Below, piece by piece: positions 16,762 through 24,701 of a stretch of DNA of 44,514 nucleotides. Both the position numbers and the translations under genes were made by a program. Location: NCBI RefSeq assembly GCF_001954275.1, contig NZ_MBEU01000039.1, positions 1 through 44,514 of the forward strand. The letters run 5' to 3'. Under the pieces are notes generated by a model that was given only the letters and a program-made list of their open reading frames with translations, ran no database searches and was not told where the DNA came from. Position 1 is the stretch's first letter, and every line of letters starts with the position of its first letter. The stretch is from Mycobacterium sp. IS-836 (GTDB lineage Bacteria > Actinomycetota > Actinomycetes > Mycobacteriales > Mycobacteriaceae).

Positions 16762-17748
16762 TTACACCGGGAACTTGATCGGGGTTGCGTAGACGTCCTG
16801 GTCGAGTTCGTCGCTCGACGGGGGTTCCGCGCCCATAACGGTTTTCAACGCCGCCTCCACGGTCGCGAGGGCCCCGGTGTCGATGCGGTCGAGCTCGTCC
16901 TCGGTGCAGATGCCGGCCTCGGCGAGGTGCCCGCGGAACCGCGGCACCGGGTCGCCCGCCATCGCCTCCGTCAACTGCTCCTTGGGGATGTACGGCATCC
17001 GATCGCCGAAGTAGTGGCCGCGGAAACGGAACGTCACGCACTCGATGAAGGTGGGGCCGGCGCCGTCGCGCGCCCGGCGCAGCGCGTCGTCAAGCGCGGA
17101 CTTCACCGCGAGCGGGTCGTTGCCGTCCACCCGGATGCCCGGCATGCCGTAACCGGCGGCCCGATCGGCGACCCGTTCGAGCTTCATGGTGTCTGTGGTC
17201 GGCGTCATCTCGGCGTACTGGTTGTTCTGGCACACGAAGACCATCGGCAGATCCCACAACGCGGCCATGTTCGCCGCCTCGTGAAACGAGCCGGTGTTGG
17301 TGGCGCCGTCGCCGAAGCTGACCACCGTGACGCGGTCGATGCCCTTACGCTGGGCGGCCATCGCCAGGCCCACGGCCACCGGCGGCCCGGCTCCGACGAT
17401 CCCGGTCGAAAGCATCACGCCTTTGTCGGGTTTGGCGATGTGCATGGTGCCGCCCTTGCCGCGGCCGGCGCCGACGGTGCGTCCCATCATCTCGCCGTAG
17501 ATCTCCTCGAGCGGGACCCCCTTGCCGATGAGGTCGTGCAGCCCCCGGTACGTGGTCACCAGCTGGTCGTCATCTCGCAGCGAGACGCCCATCGCTGCGG
17601 CGATCGCCTCCTGGCCGCGCGAGGGCCAATACACGCACATGAACTCTCCGGTGCCGATGCCCTTGGACAGTCGGTCATCGGCCGCCTTCATCAGGACCAT
17701 GAGCGCGTAGATGTCACGCTGTACGTCTGGGGAGTGAGCGTCGGTCAT
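16762..17748 (-). CDS. 2-oxoacid (or acetoin-type) dehydrogenase E1 component, alpha subunit
   Basis: A 328-residue thiamine-diphosphate subunit. The cofactor motif is GDGATNTGSFHEAANMA ending in CQNNQYAEM (GDG...NN), and 'YWPSRGQEAIAAAMG' and 'RGKGGTMHIA' are typical of PdhA/AcoA proteins. The lack of a phosphorylation loop and the short N-terminus are like acetoin dehydrogenase E1 alpha. ATG 17748 gives the usual length; an in-frame GTG at 17799, overlapping the SDR stop, would add 17 residues of weak conservation. With E1 beta and the free lipoyl domain it forms an incomplete 2-oxoacid dehydrogenase set embedded in an acyl-CoA catabolic operon. Confidence 0.92.
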   Translation of the reverse strand: MTDAHSPDVQRDIYALMVLMKAADDRLSKGIGTGEFMCVYWPSRGQEAIAAAMGVSLRDDDQLVTTYRGLHDLIGKGVPLEEIYGEMMGRTVGAGRGKGGTMHIAKPDKGVMLSTGIVGAGPPVAVGLAMAAQRKGIDRVTVVSFGDGATNTGSFHEAANMAALWDLPMVFVCQNNQYAEMTPTTDTMKLERVADRAAGYGMPGIRVDGNDPLAVKSALDDALRRARDGAGPTFIECVTFRFRGHYFGDRMPYIPKEQLTEAMAGDPVPRFRGHLAEAGICTEDELDRIDTGALATVEAALKTVMGAEPPSSDELDQDVYATPIKFPV

Positions 17749-17791
17749 CGCGTAGTTCCGTTGCGGTGCAGTCCGATTGGTGCCACTGCCG

Positions 17792-18655
17792 TCACGCACC
17801 CGACCAAGGCTTCACCTTCAGGAAGCCGCCGCCGTCCACCCGCAGCTGCTGGCCGGTGATGTAGCGTGCCGCGTCGGACGCGAGGAACACCACCGCCTCG
17901 CTGATGTCCTCGGGTTCGACATAGGGGATCGGCATCGCTTGCACCACGGGGAAAACCGGTTCGGCGTCCTCGCGCGTCGGTTCTTTCAAGTCGGGCCGGA
18001 AGGCCCGGTACATCGGCGCGCTGTGCAACATGTCGGTATTGACATTCGTCGGGTGCACGGCGTTCATCCGGATCGAGAACTTCGCCAGCGCCAGGGCGAA
18101 GTCGTTGACGTAATGTGCGGCAGCAAGTTTGGCGAAGGCATACCCAGCCCCACCGGGGCCGCCGTCGATCCCCGTGGTGTTCATCGACGACATGAATGCC
18201 GCGTTGGACCCGATCACGATGATCGACGCCCCGGCCCGCAGATGTTTGAGGCTCGCGTGCACCAGGTTGAGCACACCGAGCAGGTCCACGTCCACCGCGT
18301 CGGCGAAGGCCTGTGGCGGTAGCCCCGCGGTGAGCGGACAGATGCCGGCGTTGGCGACCACGATGTCGAGATGCCCGAACTCCGCGACACCTTCGTCGAT
18401 CGCCGTGGCCAGCGCCACCCGGTCGCGAACATCGGCAATCGCGGTGAACGCGCGCTGACCCTCCTTCTCGACCAGTCGCGCCGTCTCTTCCAGATCCTCC
18501 GGCCGCGCCAGCGGGTACTCGTTGGTGTCGATGTCCGCGCACAGATCCACCGCAATGATGTCCGCGCCCTCCGCGGCCAGCATCCGCGCATGCGACCGCC
18601 CCTGACCGCGCGCGGCGCCACTGATCACGGCCACCTTGCCCGTTACCCTGCCCAT
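17792..18655 (-). CDS. Short-chain dehydrogenase/reductase, mycofactocin-coupled subfamily
   Basis: A 287-residue SDR with the nucleotide-binding start 'GKVAVISGAARGQGRSHA', 'IIAVDLC', 'NAG' in 'VVANAGICPL', and the catalytic YAFAK (YxxxK). The RGQGRSHA and DLC motifs, the 'PEDLEETARLVE' insertion and the C-terminal 'PYVEPEDISEAVVFLASDAARYITG' are hallmarks of the mycofactocin-linked SDR group, whose members hold NAD(H) tightly and pass electrons to mycofactocin. It would oxidise a secondary alcohol. First gene of the eight-gene operon, diverging from the CoA-transferase gene across about 200 bases. Confidence 0.9.
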   Translation of the reverse strand: MGRVTGKVAVISGAARGQGRSHARMLAAEGADIIAVDLCADIDTNEYPLARPEDLEETARLVEKEGQRAFTAIADVRDRVALATAIDEGVAEFGHLDIVVANAGICPLTAGLPPQAFADAVDVDLLGVLNLVHASLKHLRAGASIIVIGSNAAFMSSMNTTGIDGGPGGAGYAFAKLAAAHYVNDFALALAKFSIRMNAVHPTNVNTDMLHSAPMYRAFRPDLKEPTREDAEPVFPVVQAMPIPYVEPEDISEAVVFLASDAARYITGQQLRVDGGGFLKVKPWSGA

Positions 18656-18802
18656 CGCCCGTCCTTCGTCCCCGCGCTTATGTCAGCGACCCACGTTGGG
18701 GCCCAAAGCCGTTCGGATCGGGTCAATGGTCGGCTCCATCGCATCTCTTCCACGTAAAACTGCGCGTGGCTGCAGCCGGGCTCTCACGTATCCCTTAGAG
18801 TA

Positions 18803-18822
18803 GCTAGAATATCTAAAATAGC
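18803..18822. promoter_or_regulatory. A/T-rich nested inverted repeat in the divergent promoter region
   Basis: The perfect inverted repeat TAGA-ATA-TCTA (18805-18815) lies within an outer pair GCTA (18803-18806) and TAGC (18819-18822). The stretch is strikingly A/T-rich for this genome and sits about 30 bases before the CoA-transferase start, in the gap to the SDR operon. It is a plausible operator and/or -10 region controlling both directions. No regulator gene is adjacent. Confidence 0.4.
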
Positions 18823-18852
18823 AAGAAATGGTGGCGGCTGAGGGGATCGGCG

Positions 18853-20073
18853 ATGTCAGGCGTGCTGAGTGGGGTCCGGGTCGTCGAATTGGCCTCGTGG
18901 ACGTACGTGCCGTCGGCCGGTGCCGCCCTGGCGGATTGGGGCGCCGACGTGATCAAGGTGGAAGGCGTCGTGTCCGGGGATCCGGGACGGGCGCTGGTGG
19001 TCGGTGGTTTCACCCGCGAAGCGGCCCGCCCGGACGCCGACTTCATCCTCGAGTTGGGCAACCGCGGCAAGCGCAGCATCGCCATCGACGTCAAATCCGA
19101 AACCGGCCGGGATCTCTTCGGTCGGCTGTTGGCCAGTGCGGATGTCTTCCTGACCAATTGGCTGCCGGCGGCGCTCGAACGGGCCCGGCTCACCGTCGAG
19201 GACATCCGGGCGTTCAACCCTAAGATCATCATCGCGCGGGGGACCGGCCTCGGGGTGCGCGGCCCGGACCGGGATCGCGGCGGTTTCGACGCCGCCACCT
19301 ATCTGGCGCGGGGCGGGGTCGCCTACACATTGACGCCGTTCGGGTCCGAAACGCCCGCCGTCCAGGGCCCCGGTTTCGGGGATCTGCAGGGCGGGGCAAC
19401 CCTGGCCGGGGGCGTGTGCGCCGCGTTGTTCCACCGGGAGCGCACCGGTGAGCCGACGATCGTCGACTCGTCGCTGCTGGCCCAGGCGATGTGGGCCATC
19501 GCCCCGGCGATTTGCGCGGCCGATTTCTTCGACATCGACGGCATTCCGGGTGCGCCGCCGGGGCTGGCCATCAATCCGCTCGTGAATAGGTACAAGACCA
19601 AGGACGGCAGATGGATCCAGCTTGTCTTCCTGCAGCCCGACAAATTCTGGGCCGGATTCTGCGAGCGAATCGGTCTGCCGGAGCTGGCCACCGACGAGCG
19701 CTTCGTGCCGTCGAGCAATCTGATCGCCAATGCGGCCGCGGCGACCGAGATCGTGGCCGAGACGTTCGCCGCCCATGACCTCGCGCACTGGCAGAAGGTG
19801 CTGGCCGACGAGCCAGGGGTGTGGGCCGCGCTGGCCACGCCGCGGGAGACCCTCAACGACCCACAAGTCGAACCCAACGGATACGTGGTGACCAACGTCG
19901 ACGACCACGGCGAGAAATACCGGATCGTCGCGGCACCCGTCCAATTCGACGAAACGCCGCCGGGGCCGGCGCGTGCTCCAGAGCATGGACAGCACACCGA
20001 GGAGATTCTGCTCGAGCTCGACGTCGACTGGGACGACATCGCCAAGGCCAAGGACCTCAGAGCCATTCTGTGA
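18853..20073 (+). CDS. Class III (CaiB/BaiF, formyl-CoA transferase-like) CoA-transferase
   Basis: A 406-residue CoA-transferase. It opens 'LSGVRVVELASWTYVPSAGAALADWGADVIKVE', the N-terminal signature, with 'LGNRGKRSIAID', 'LTNWLPAALERARL' and 'GGFDAATYLARGG', where the Asp is the expected catalytic residue. The family moves CoA between carboxylic acids or acts as a racemase. AGGGG precedes ATG 18853 by 8 bases. It diverges from the eight-gene operon, so it could load or recycle CoA for that pathway, giving two CoA-activation routes (ligase and transferase). Confidence 0.92.
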   Translation: MSGVLSGVRVVELASWTYVPSAGAALADWGADVIKVEGVVSGDPGRALVVGGFTREAARPDADFILELGNRGKRSIAIDVKSETGRDLFGRLLASADVFLTNWLPAALERARLTVEDIRAFNPKIIIARGTGLGVRGPDRDRGGFDAATYLARGGVAYTLTPFGSETPAVQGPGFGDLQGGATLAGGVCAALFHRERTGEPTIVDSSLLAQAMWAIAPAICAADFFDIDGIPGAPPGLAINPLVNRYKTKDGRWIQLVFLQPDKFWAGFCERIGLPELATDERFVPSSNLIANAAAATEIVAETFAAHDLAHWQKVLADEPGVWAALATPRETLNDPQVEPNGYVVTNVDDHGEKYRIVAAPVQFDETPPGPARAPEHGQHTEEILLELDVDWDDIAKAKDLRAIL

Positions 20074-20097
20074 GGCGGCGGCCGCCCCTTGATTTTG

Positions 20098-20154
20098 ATA
20101 CCCCACGGGGTATAGTGGCGGTTGCTGATATACCCCATGGGGTACCTGTGGGGT
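20098..20154. promoter_or_regulatory. Paired CsoR/CstR-type operator palindromes
   Basis: Two inverted repeats lie just upstream of the CsoR-family gene: ATACCCC-AC-GGGGTAT at 20098-20113 and the perfect 14-mer TACCCCATGGGGTA at 20131-20144, plus a half-site GTGGGGTA ending near 20154. Their centres are 32 bases apart, about three helical turns. G/C-tract palindromes flanked by AT are the known operator form of this repressor family, so autoregulation is very likely. Confidence 0.8.
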
Positions 20155-20156
20155 AG

Positions 20157-20447
<291 letters not shown>

Positions 20448-20485
20448 GGCGCGCGCGGGCAGCTTCCGGACAGGAAGGAAAATCG

Positions 20486-20899
20486 ATGGACATCGCGATC
20501 TCAACACCGCTGCGCGCCTCTTTCGAAGACGCGGTCGCGCGAACTCGTGAGGCGCTCGCGGAGCAAGGGTTTGGCGTATTGACCGAGATCGACATGAAGG
20601 CAACGCTGAAAGCCAAACTCGGCGAGGACATGGAGAACTACCTGATCCTCGGCGCCTGCAACCCGCCGTTGGCGCATCGGGCAGTGGAGGCGAATCGGCA
20701 GATCGGGCTGCTGCTTCCGTGCAACGTCGTCGTGCGCGCGGACCCCGATGATGCGGACACGGTGCTCGTCGAAGCGATGAACCCTGGGCTGCTGGTGGAG
20801 GTTACCGGTGAGCCGGAGCTGCGTCCCGTCGCCGAAGAGGTTACGGACAGGCTGCGAGCGGCGATCGACTCGTTGAAACACGATCAGCCGGTCGGCTGA
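20486..20899 (+). CDS. DUF302 family protein
   Basis: A 137-residue single-domain DUF302 protein: 'FEDAVARTREALAEQGFGVLTEIDMKATLKAKLG', then 'YLILGACNPPLAHRAVEANRQIGLLLPCNVVVR'. The family is a small alpha/beta fold of unknown biochemical function. It is often found beside sulfur or metal stress genes, and a conserved Cys sits in each of the two motifs here (GAC and LPC). AGGAAGG lies 8 bases before ATG 20486. It is 38 bases downstream of the CsoR/CstR-like repressor and should be controlled by the paired palindromes upstream of that gene. Confidence 0.88.
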   Translation: MDIAISTPLRASFEDAVARTREALAEQGFGVLTEIDMKATLKAKLGEDMENYLILGACNPPLAHRAVEANRQIGLLLPCNVVVRADPDDADTVLVEAMNPGLLVEVTGEPELRPVAEEVTDRLRAAIDSLKHDQPVG

Positions 20900-21131
20900 T
20901 AGACTCACGCGAATCATGTTCTGCGCCCGTGCCTTTGGCATCTGATCGATCTCAACACGATCACAACCGCGTATCGATGTAGGCGCCGGTCTGGCACAAC
21001 CATGTCGATCCACAAATCATTGCACAGGGCACCTTTGAAGGATCGGGTCGCGAGTTGCGGGGACTCGCAAGGGATCCTGGCTCCACTGAGTAGTGGATTT
21101 CGTCAAGGCGTCAACAGGAGGTATCCGCAGC

Positions 21132-21422
21132 ATGATGGCGAACTGGGTCCCGGCCCAGACTACGTGTGGCCCGAACTCCGGTCGCATTCTCGATACCGCG
21201 CGGGGCATTCTCATCGGACTCCGTCGGTGCCGCTCCGACGCGGCTTTCGACGAATTGCACAGCGCGGCACTGCGTCACCGTGTGCCGGTGTTTGCGATGG
21301 CGTGGGCGCTGGTCCACCTGGCCGGTGATGGCGAGAAGACGACCAGCTTCACCGATGCGCAGTCCGCGGCCCGTCGCGAATGGGGACCGCTGTTCACCGA
21401 GTCGGCTGCGGTGATGAGTTGA
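21132..21422 (+). CDS. Stand-alone ANTAR-domain protein
   Basis: A 96-residue protein that is almost entirely one ANTAR domain: 'RILDTARGILIGLRRCRSDAAFDELHSAALRHRV' followed by 'FAMAWALVHLAGD' gives the three-helix pattern with the conserved A-x-G-I-L. ANTAR domains bind paired RNA hairpins and prevent transcription termination. The protein has no GAF, PAS or receiver domain, so what controls it is unknown. ATG 21132 follows AGGAGG (21116-21121) by 10 bases; ATG 21135 is also possible. No paired hexaloop hairpin target was recognised beside it. Confidence 0.72.
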   Translation: MMANWVPAQTTCGPNSGRILDTARGILIGLRRCRSDAAFDELHSAALRHRVPVFAMAWALVHLAGDGEKTTSFTDAQSAARREWGPLFTESAAVMS

Positions 21423-21658
21423 GGGGCGATGAGGAACTTGGCACGGCCGGGGTCCCGGGGGGTACCGCGGCCGTTGCCAATTCTCATCGAGCGAGTCAAA
21501 AGCCCTCGGAGCGTGATGTTTTCCCGCTGCGGCTGCATTGGCCCACGCGATCGCGGCGCACCAGGCACTACCGTAAGAGCGCGATAGTTTCTTCCGTCAC
21601 CGACGATGGCACGGTGAACTTTCTCCGGTGACGCTTGCCAGCCGGCGTCGTGGCGCGG

Positions 21659-22405
21659 TCAACGCGTCCACGCCGGCGCGCCGGCCGCCGCGCGCAGCGC
21701 GTCGACAATGCGCTGCTCCTTCTCGAGGAAGCGCTCGGTGGGTGCCGGCACGGATATTGCAACCACGGTGTCACCCACCGCCCGTCGTGCGATCGCGGCC
21801 GCGGAAATGCCGGGGGTATGTTCCCCGCGATCGAAAGCGATTCCGGTGCGGCGGATCTCGGCGATCTCGCGGCGCAACCCTTCGGCGACCGTCGGGTCAA
21901 ACCGGGAGATAAGGCCGTCGGCGTCGGCGTCATGGAGGGCCGCGAGGGCCGCCTTTCCGTTTGCGGTGACGTCTAACGGGAATCGGAGGCCAACGGCCGA
22001 AACGGCCCGCAGGCGGTGTGACGATTCGATCTGGTCGACGAACCACATGCGCTGGCCACGCAGTATCGACAGGTCGACGGTCTCGCCGTCGGTGGCGCGC
22101 GATACTCGCTCAATAGTCGGACGGAAGATCGCCGCGACGCGCTCACCGGCGCCGCCGCCGAATCCCAGCACGCGCTCGCCCAGCGCGAAACGGCCGTGCG
22201 AATCGACACTGGCCAGTCCGACCTCGACGAGGCCCACCAGCAATCGGCGGGCGGTCGACTTGGCCAGCCCGAGTCGCTCACTGAGGTCGATGAGGCGCAG
22301 GCGCCCGGGCTCGGCGGCGATCTCATCCAGCGCTGCGGCTGCCCGACGCAGCACCTGGATGCCCTCGTCGCGATTGGTCTGAGATTTCTGTTCCATGCGC
22401 GGCAC
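21659..22405 (-). CDS. IclR family transcriptional regulator
   Basis: A 248-residue regulator with an N-terminal winged helix ('VLRRAAAALDEIAAEPGRLRLIDLSERLGLAKSTARRLL') and the C-terminal effector domain ('MWFVDQIESSHRLRAVSAVGLRFPL', 'ANGKAALAAL', 'GISAAAIARRAVGDTVVAISVPAP'). GTG 22405 is preferred to ATG 22396: TTGCGA and TATAGT, 17 bases apart, place the transcription start at the G of this GTG, giving a leaderless message, which is common in mycobacteria. It diverges from the FAD oxidase/hydrolase pair, the arrangement of M. tuberculosis Rv1773c-Rv1774-Rv1775 as recalled. Likely role: control of that pair in response to a pathway compound. Confidence 0.9.
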   Translation of the reverse strand: MPRMEQKSQTNRDEGIQVLRRAAAALDEIAAEPGRLRLIDLSERLGLAKSTARRLLVGLVEVGLASVDSHGRFALGERVLGFGGGAGERVAAIFRPTIERVSRATDGETVDLSILRGQRMWFVDQIESSHRLRAVSAVGLRFPLDVTANGKAALAALHDADADGLISRFDPTVAEGLRREIAEIRRTGIAFDRGEHTPGISAAAIARRAVGDTVVAISVPAPTERFLEKEQRIVDALRAAAGAPAWTR

Positions 22406-22411
22406 GGCTTC

Positions 22412-22440
22412 ACTATAGTGTTCCGCATTACGGATCGCAA
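22412..22440 (-). promoter_or_regulatory. Predicted leaderless promoter of the iclR-type gene
   Basis: On the minus strand TTGCGA (22440-22435) and TATAGT (22417-22412) are separated by 17 bases, close to the vegetative consensus. The expected transcription start falls on base 22405, the first base of the GTG start codon. The -10 hexamer is inside the palindrome CACTATAGTG (22411-22420), and an IclR-type box lies in the spacer. Confidence 0.65.
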
Positions 22441-22458
22441 AGAACCGTATTGTGGATC
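22421..22458. promoter_or_regulatory. Two direct-repeat IclR-type operator boxes
   Basis: TTCCGCATTACGGATC (22421-22436) contains the inverted repeat TCCG-N5-CGGA. AACCGTATTGTGGATC (22443-22458) repeats it as a degenerate copy with the same CCG-ATT-GGATC positions. The copies are 22 bases apart, two helical turns, so two regulator dimers could bind the same face. The first overlaps the iclR promoter and the second is next to the FAD oxidase ribosome site. Confidence 0.6.
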
Positions 22459-22471
22459 AAAGGAGCTCCCG

Positions 22472-23812
22472 ATGAGTGCGCTACCTGCAGGTCGGCACTA
22501 TTTCCGCGGCGACGACGGGTATGAAGCCGCTCGCCGCGGCACCGTGTGGAACCAACGTGTCCCGGAGCGCTACCCGGAGGTGATCGTCGTGGCAGCCGGC
22601 GTCGACGACGTCGTCGGCGCGCTGCGCTACGCCCGGGCCAACGGCCTCAAGGTCAGCATTCGGTCGGGGGGGCACAGCTGGGCGGCCAACCATCTCCGTG
22701 ACGGCTCCTTGCTGCTCGACATGAAGGGCGTCGACCACGCGACGATCGACGCCGACAAGGCCACCGCCGTCGTCGGACCGGGGAAGGGCGGCAGCGTGCT
22801 CATGAGCGAGCTGGAGGCCCAGAATCTGTTCTTTCCCGCCGGCCACTGCAAGGGTGTCTGCGTCGGCGGCTATCTGCTTCAGGGCGGCTACGGCTGGAAC
22901 AGCCGCGTCTGGGGTTTGGCGTGCGAGAACGTGATTGGACTCGACGTGGTCACCGCGGGCGGCGAACAGATCCACTGCGACGCGGAAAACCATCCCGATC
23001 TGTACTGGGCCGCACGCGGGGCCGGTCCGGGGTTCTTCGGAGTGGTTACCTCCTTTTATCTCAAGCTCTTCCCGCGTCCGGCCGCCTGCGGTACGAGCGT
23101 GTACGTCTACCCGATCGAGCTGGCAGACGAGATCTACACCTGGGCTCGCAACGTCAGCGCCGAGGTCGACCGACGCGTCGAAATGCAAATCGTCGCAAGC
23201 AAAAGCGTCCCGAGCATGAACCTGGACGGCCCGGCCATCACCTTCGCCTCCCCGGCGTTCGCCGATTCCGAAAAGGAAGCGGAGGAGGCGCTGGCGATCT
23301 TCGGCACCGTCCCGGTTGTCGACAAAGCTCTGATCAAAATTCCTTACCTGCCAACCGATATGCCCACCTGGTACGACGCCGTGATGAGCAACTACCTGTC
23401 CGACCATCGCTACACCGCGGACAACATGTGGACATCGGCCTCCGCCGAAGACCTGCTGCCCGGAATTCGCAACATCATCGACACAATCCCGGACCACCCG
23501 TCGCACTTCTTGTGGCTGAACTGGGGGCCGTCACCACAGCGCCCGGACATGGCCTACAGCATCGAAGACGAGGTGTATCTGGCGCTCTACGGAGCCTGGA
23601 AGAACGAATCCGACGACGAGAAGTACGGCGACTGGGCGCGATCCAACATGGCGGCGATGTCGCACTTGGCCACCGGAATTCAGCTCGCCGACGAAAACCT
23701 CGGCCAGCGGCCGGCCCGGTTCGCCAGCGACGACGCCATGGTTCGCCTGGACAAGGTGCGCGCCGCCTACGACCCCGACGGATTGTTCAACAGCTGGATG
23801 GGACGAGTCTGA
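22472..23812 (+). CDS. FAD-linked oxidase, berberine-bridge-enzyme type
   Basis: A 446-residue oxidoreductase with an N-terminal FAD-binding type 4 domain. 'VSIRSGGHSWAANH' supplies the His for one covalent FAD bond and 'FPAGHCKGVCVGGYLLQGGYGW' the Cys for the second, so bicovalent flavin is predicted. The C-terminal BBE motif 'YDPDGLFNSWMGRV' is present. Such enzymes oxidise alcohols, sugars or phenolic and alkaloid-like molecules using oxygen or other acceptors. Probable orthologue of M. tuberculosis Rv1774 (recalled). AAAGGAG lies 7 bases before ATG 22472. The stop overlaps the start of the PhlG-like gene, so they form a coupled unit under the divergent IclR regulator. Confidence 0.9.
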   Translation: MSALPAGRHYFRGDDGYEAARRGTVWNQRVPERYPEVIVVAAGVDDVVGALRYARANGLKVSIRSGGHSWAANHLRDGSLLLDMKGVDHATIDADKATAVVGPGKGGSVLMSELEAQNLFFPAGHCKGVCVGGYLLQGGYGWNSRVWGLACENVIGLDVVTAGGEQIHCDAENHPDLYWAARGAGPGFFGVVTSFYLKLFPRPAACGTSVYVYPIELADEIYTWARNVSAEVDRRVEMQIVASKSVPSMNLDGPAITFASPAFADSEKEAEEALAIFGTVPVVDKALIKIPYLPTDMPTWYDAVMSNYLSDHRYTADNMWTSASAEDLLPGIRNIIDTIPDHPSHFLWLNWGPSPQRPDMAYSIEDEVYLALYGAWKNESDDEKYGDWARSNMAAMSHLATGIQLADENLGQRPARFASDDAMVRLDKVRAAYDPDGLFNSWMGRV

Positions 23813-24621
23813 TGGCCGGCGAACTCTACCTCGGCTATCGCGGCGACGACGCCCGGACGCCGTTCGGCAAGTTCTTCAAGCCCGAGATGGCAAGGCTGCC
23901 ATCGCATGTCGTCGAGGCGTTACATCATGGTCCGCAGGCCGGGCCCGCGCTTCTGGCGTTCGAGTCCGCGGCGAGCATCGCCGACGAGGGGTACCAGCAG
24001 ACGGAGAACGGCTACGGCGTGCTCGACGACGGGAGCATGCAGGTGTCCGTGCGCACCGACATGCCCGGTGTCACGCCCGCGATGTGGGCGTGGTGGTTCG
24101 GTTGGCACGGCAGCGACACCCGTCGATACAAACTCTGGCATCCACGTGCGCACCTGTCGGCACGATGGAAAGACGGTGACGACGCCGGCCGTACGGGCGC
24201 GCAGCGCTACATCGGGCGTTGGTCGATGATCAGCGAGTACATCGGCTCGGCAAGGCTCAATGCCGCAATTCAATTCGTCACGCCGACGACCATGGGCCTG
24301 CCCGCAGATAACGACGATGCGGTGGCGATCTGTGCCCGGTTGGGGTCCGGCGACGCCCCGGTGGACGCGGGCTGGTTCGTCCATCAGATCCGCGCGACCC
24401 AGGGCGGGGCGGAAATGCGGTCACGGTTCTGGATGGGCGGGCCGCACATCGCCGTGCGCAACGCTCCCGGCGTGGCGTCGCGTGCCGTCCGTCCCCTCGC
24501 GTCACGGGTGCTCGGCAACTCGGAGTCCTACGCTCGCAATCTGATGGTGCATTGCGCCCAGGAGATGAATCACCTGGCGGGTTTCCTACCCGATCTGTAC
24601 GACGCCTTCGGCAACGATTGA
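23812..24621 (+). CDS. Zinc-dependent C-C bond hydrolase, PhlG (diacetylphloroglucinol hydrolase)-like
   Basis: A 269-residue protein of the DAPG/phloretin hydrolase family. Hallmarks are 'WAWWFGWHGSDTRRYKLWHPRAH', the Glu in 'WSMISEYIG' and the C-terminal H-x3-E of 'MVHCAQEMNHL', which fit the His/Glu/His/Glu zinc site of PhlG. The characterised enzymes cleave a carbon-carbon bond next to a carbonyl in acylphloroglucinols; the substrate here is unknown. It starts inside the stop of the FAD oxidase gene (TGATG). Probable orthologue of M. tuberculosis Rv1775. Together they suggest oxidation to a ketone followed by hydrolytic C-C cleavage. Confidence 0.82.
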   Translation: MAGELYLGYRGDDARTPFGKFFKPEMARLPSHVVEALHHGPQAGPALLAFESAASIADEGYQQTENGYGVLDDGSMQVSVRTDMPGVTPAMWAWWFGWHGSDTRRYKLWHPRAHLSARWKDGDDAGRTGAQRYIGRWSMISEYIGSARLNAAIQFVTPTTMGLPADNDDAVAICARLGSGDAPVDAGWFVHQIRATQGGAEMRSRFWMGGPHIAVRNAPGVASRAVRPLASRVLGNSESYARNLMVHCAQEMNHLAGFLPDLYDAFGND

Positions 24622-24701
24622 CCCGGGCTCAGGTGAATGCCGGCGCGACGAACCGTTGCACCAGTTGGTATTCCGTCTCGTGGCCGTCGGCTAGCCGCCG
24701 G

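Noticed and set aside
20900..21131. Possible gene or small RNA between the DUF302 and ANTAR genes
   Set aside because: Short frames such as the one starting at 21002 have no ribosome site or recognisable sequence, and no hairpin plus terminator structure stood out.
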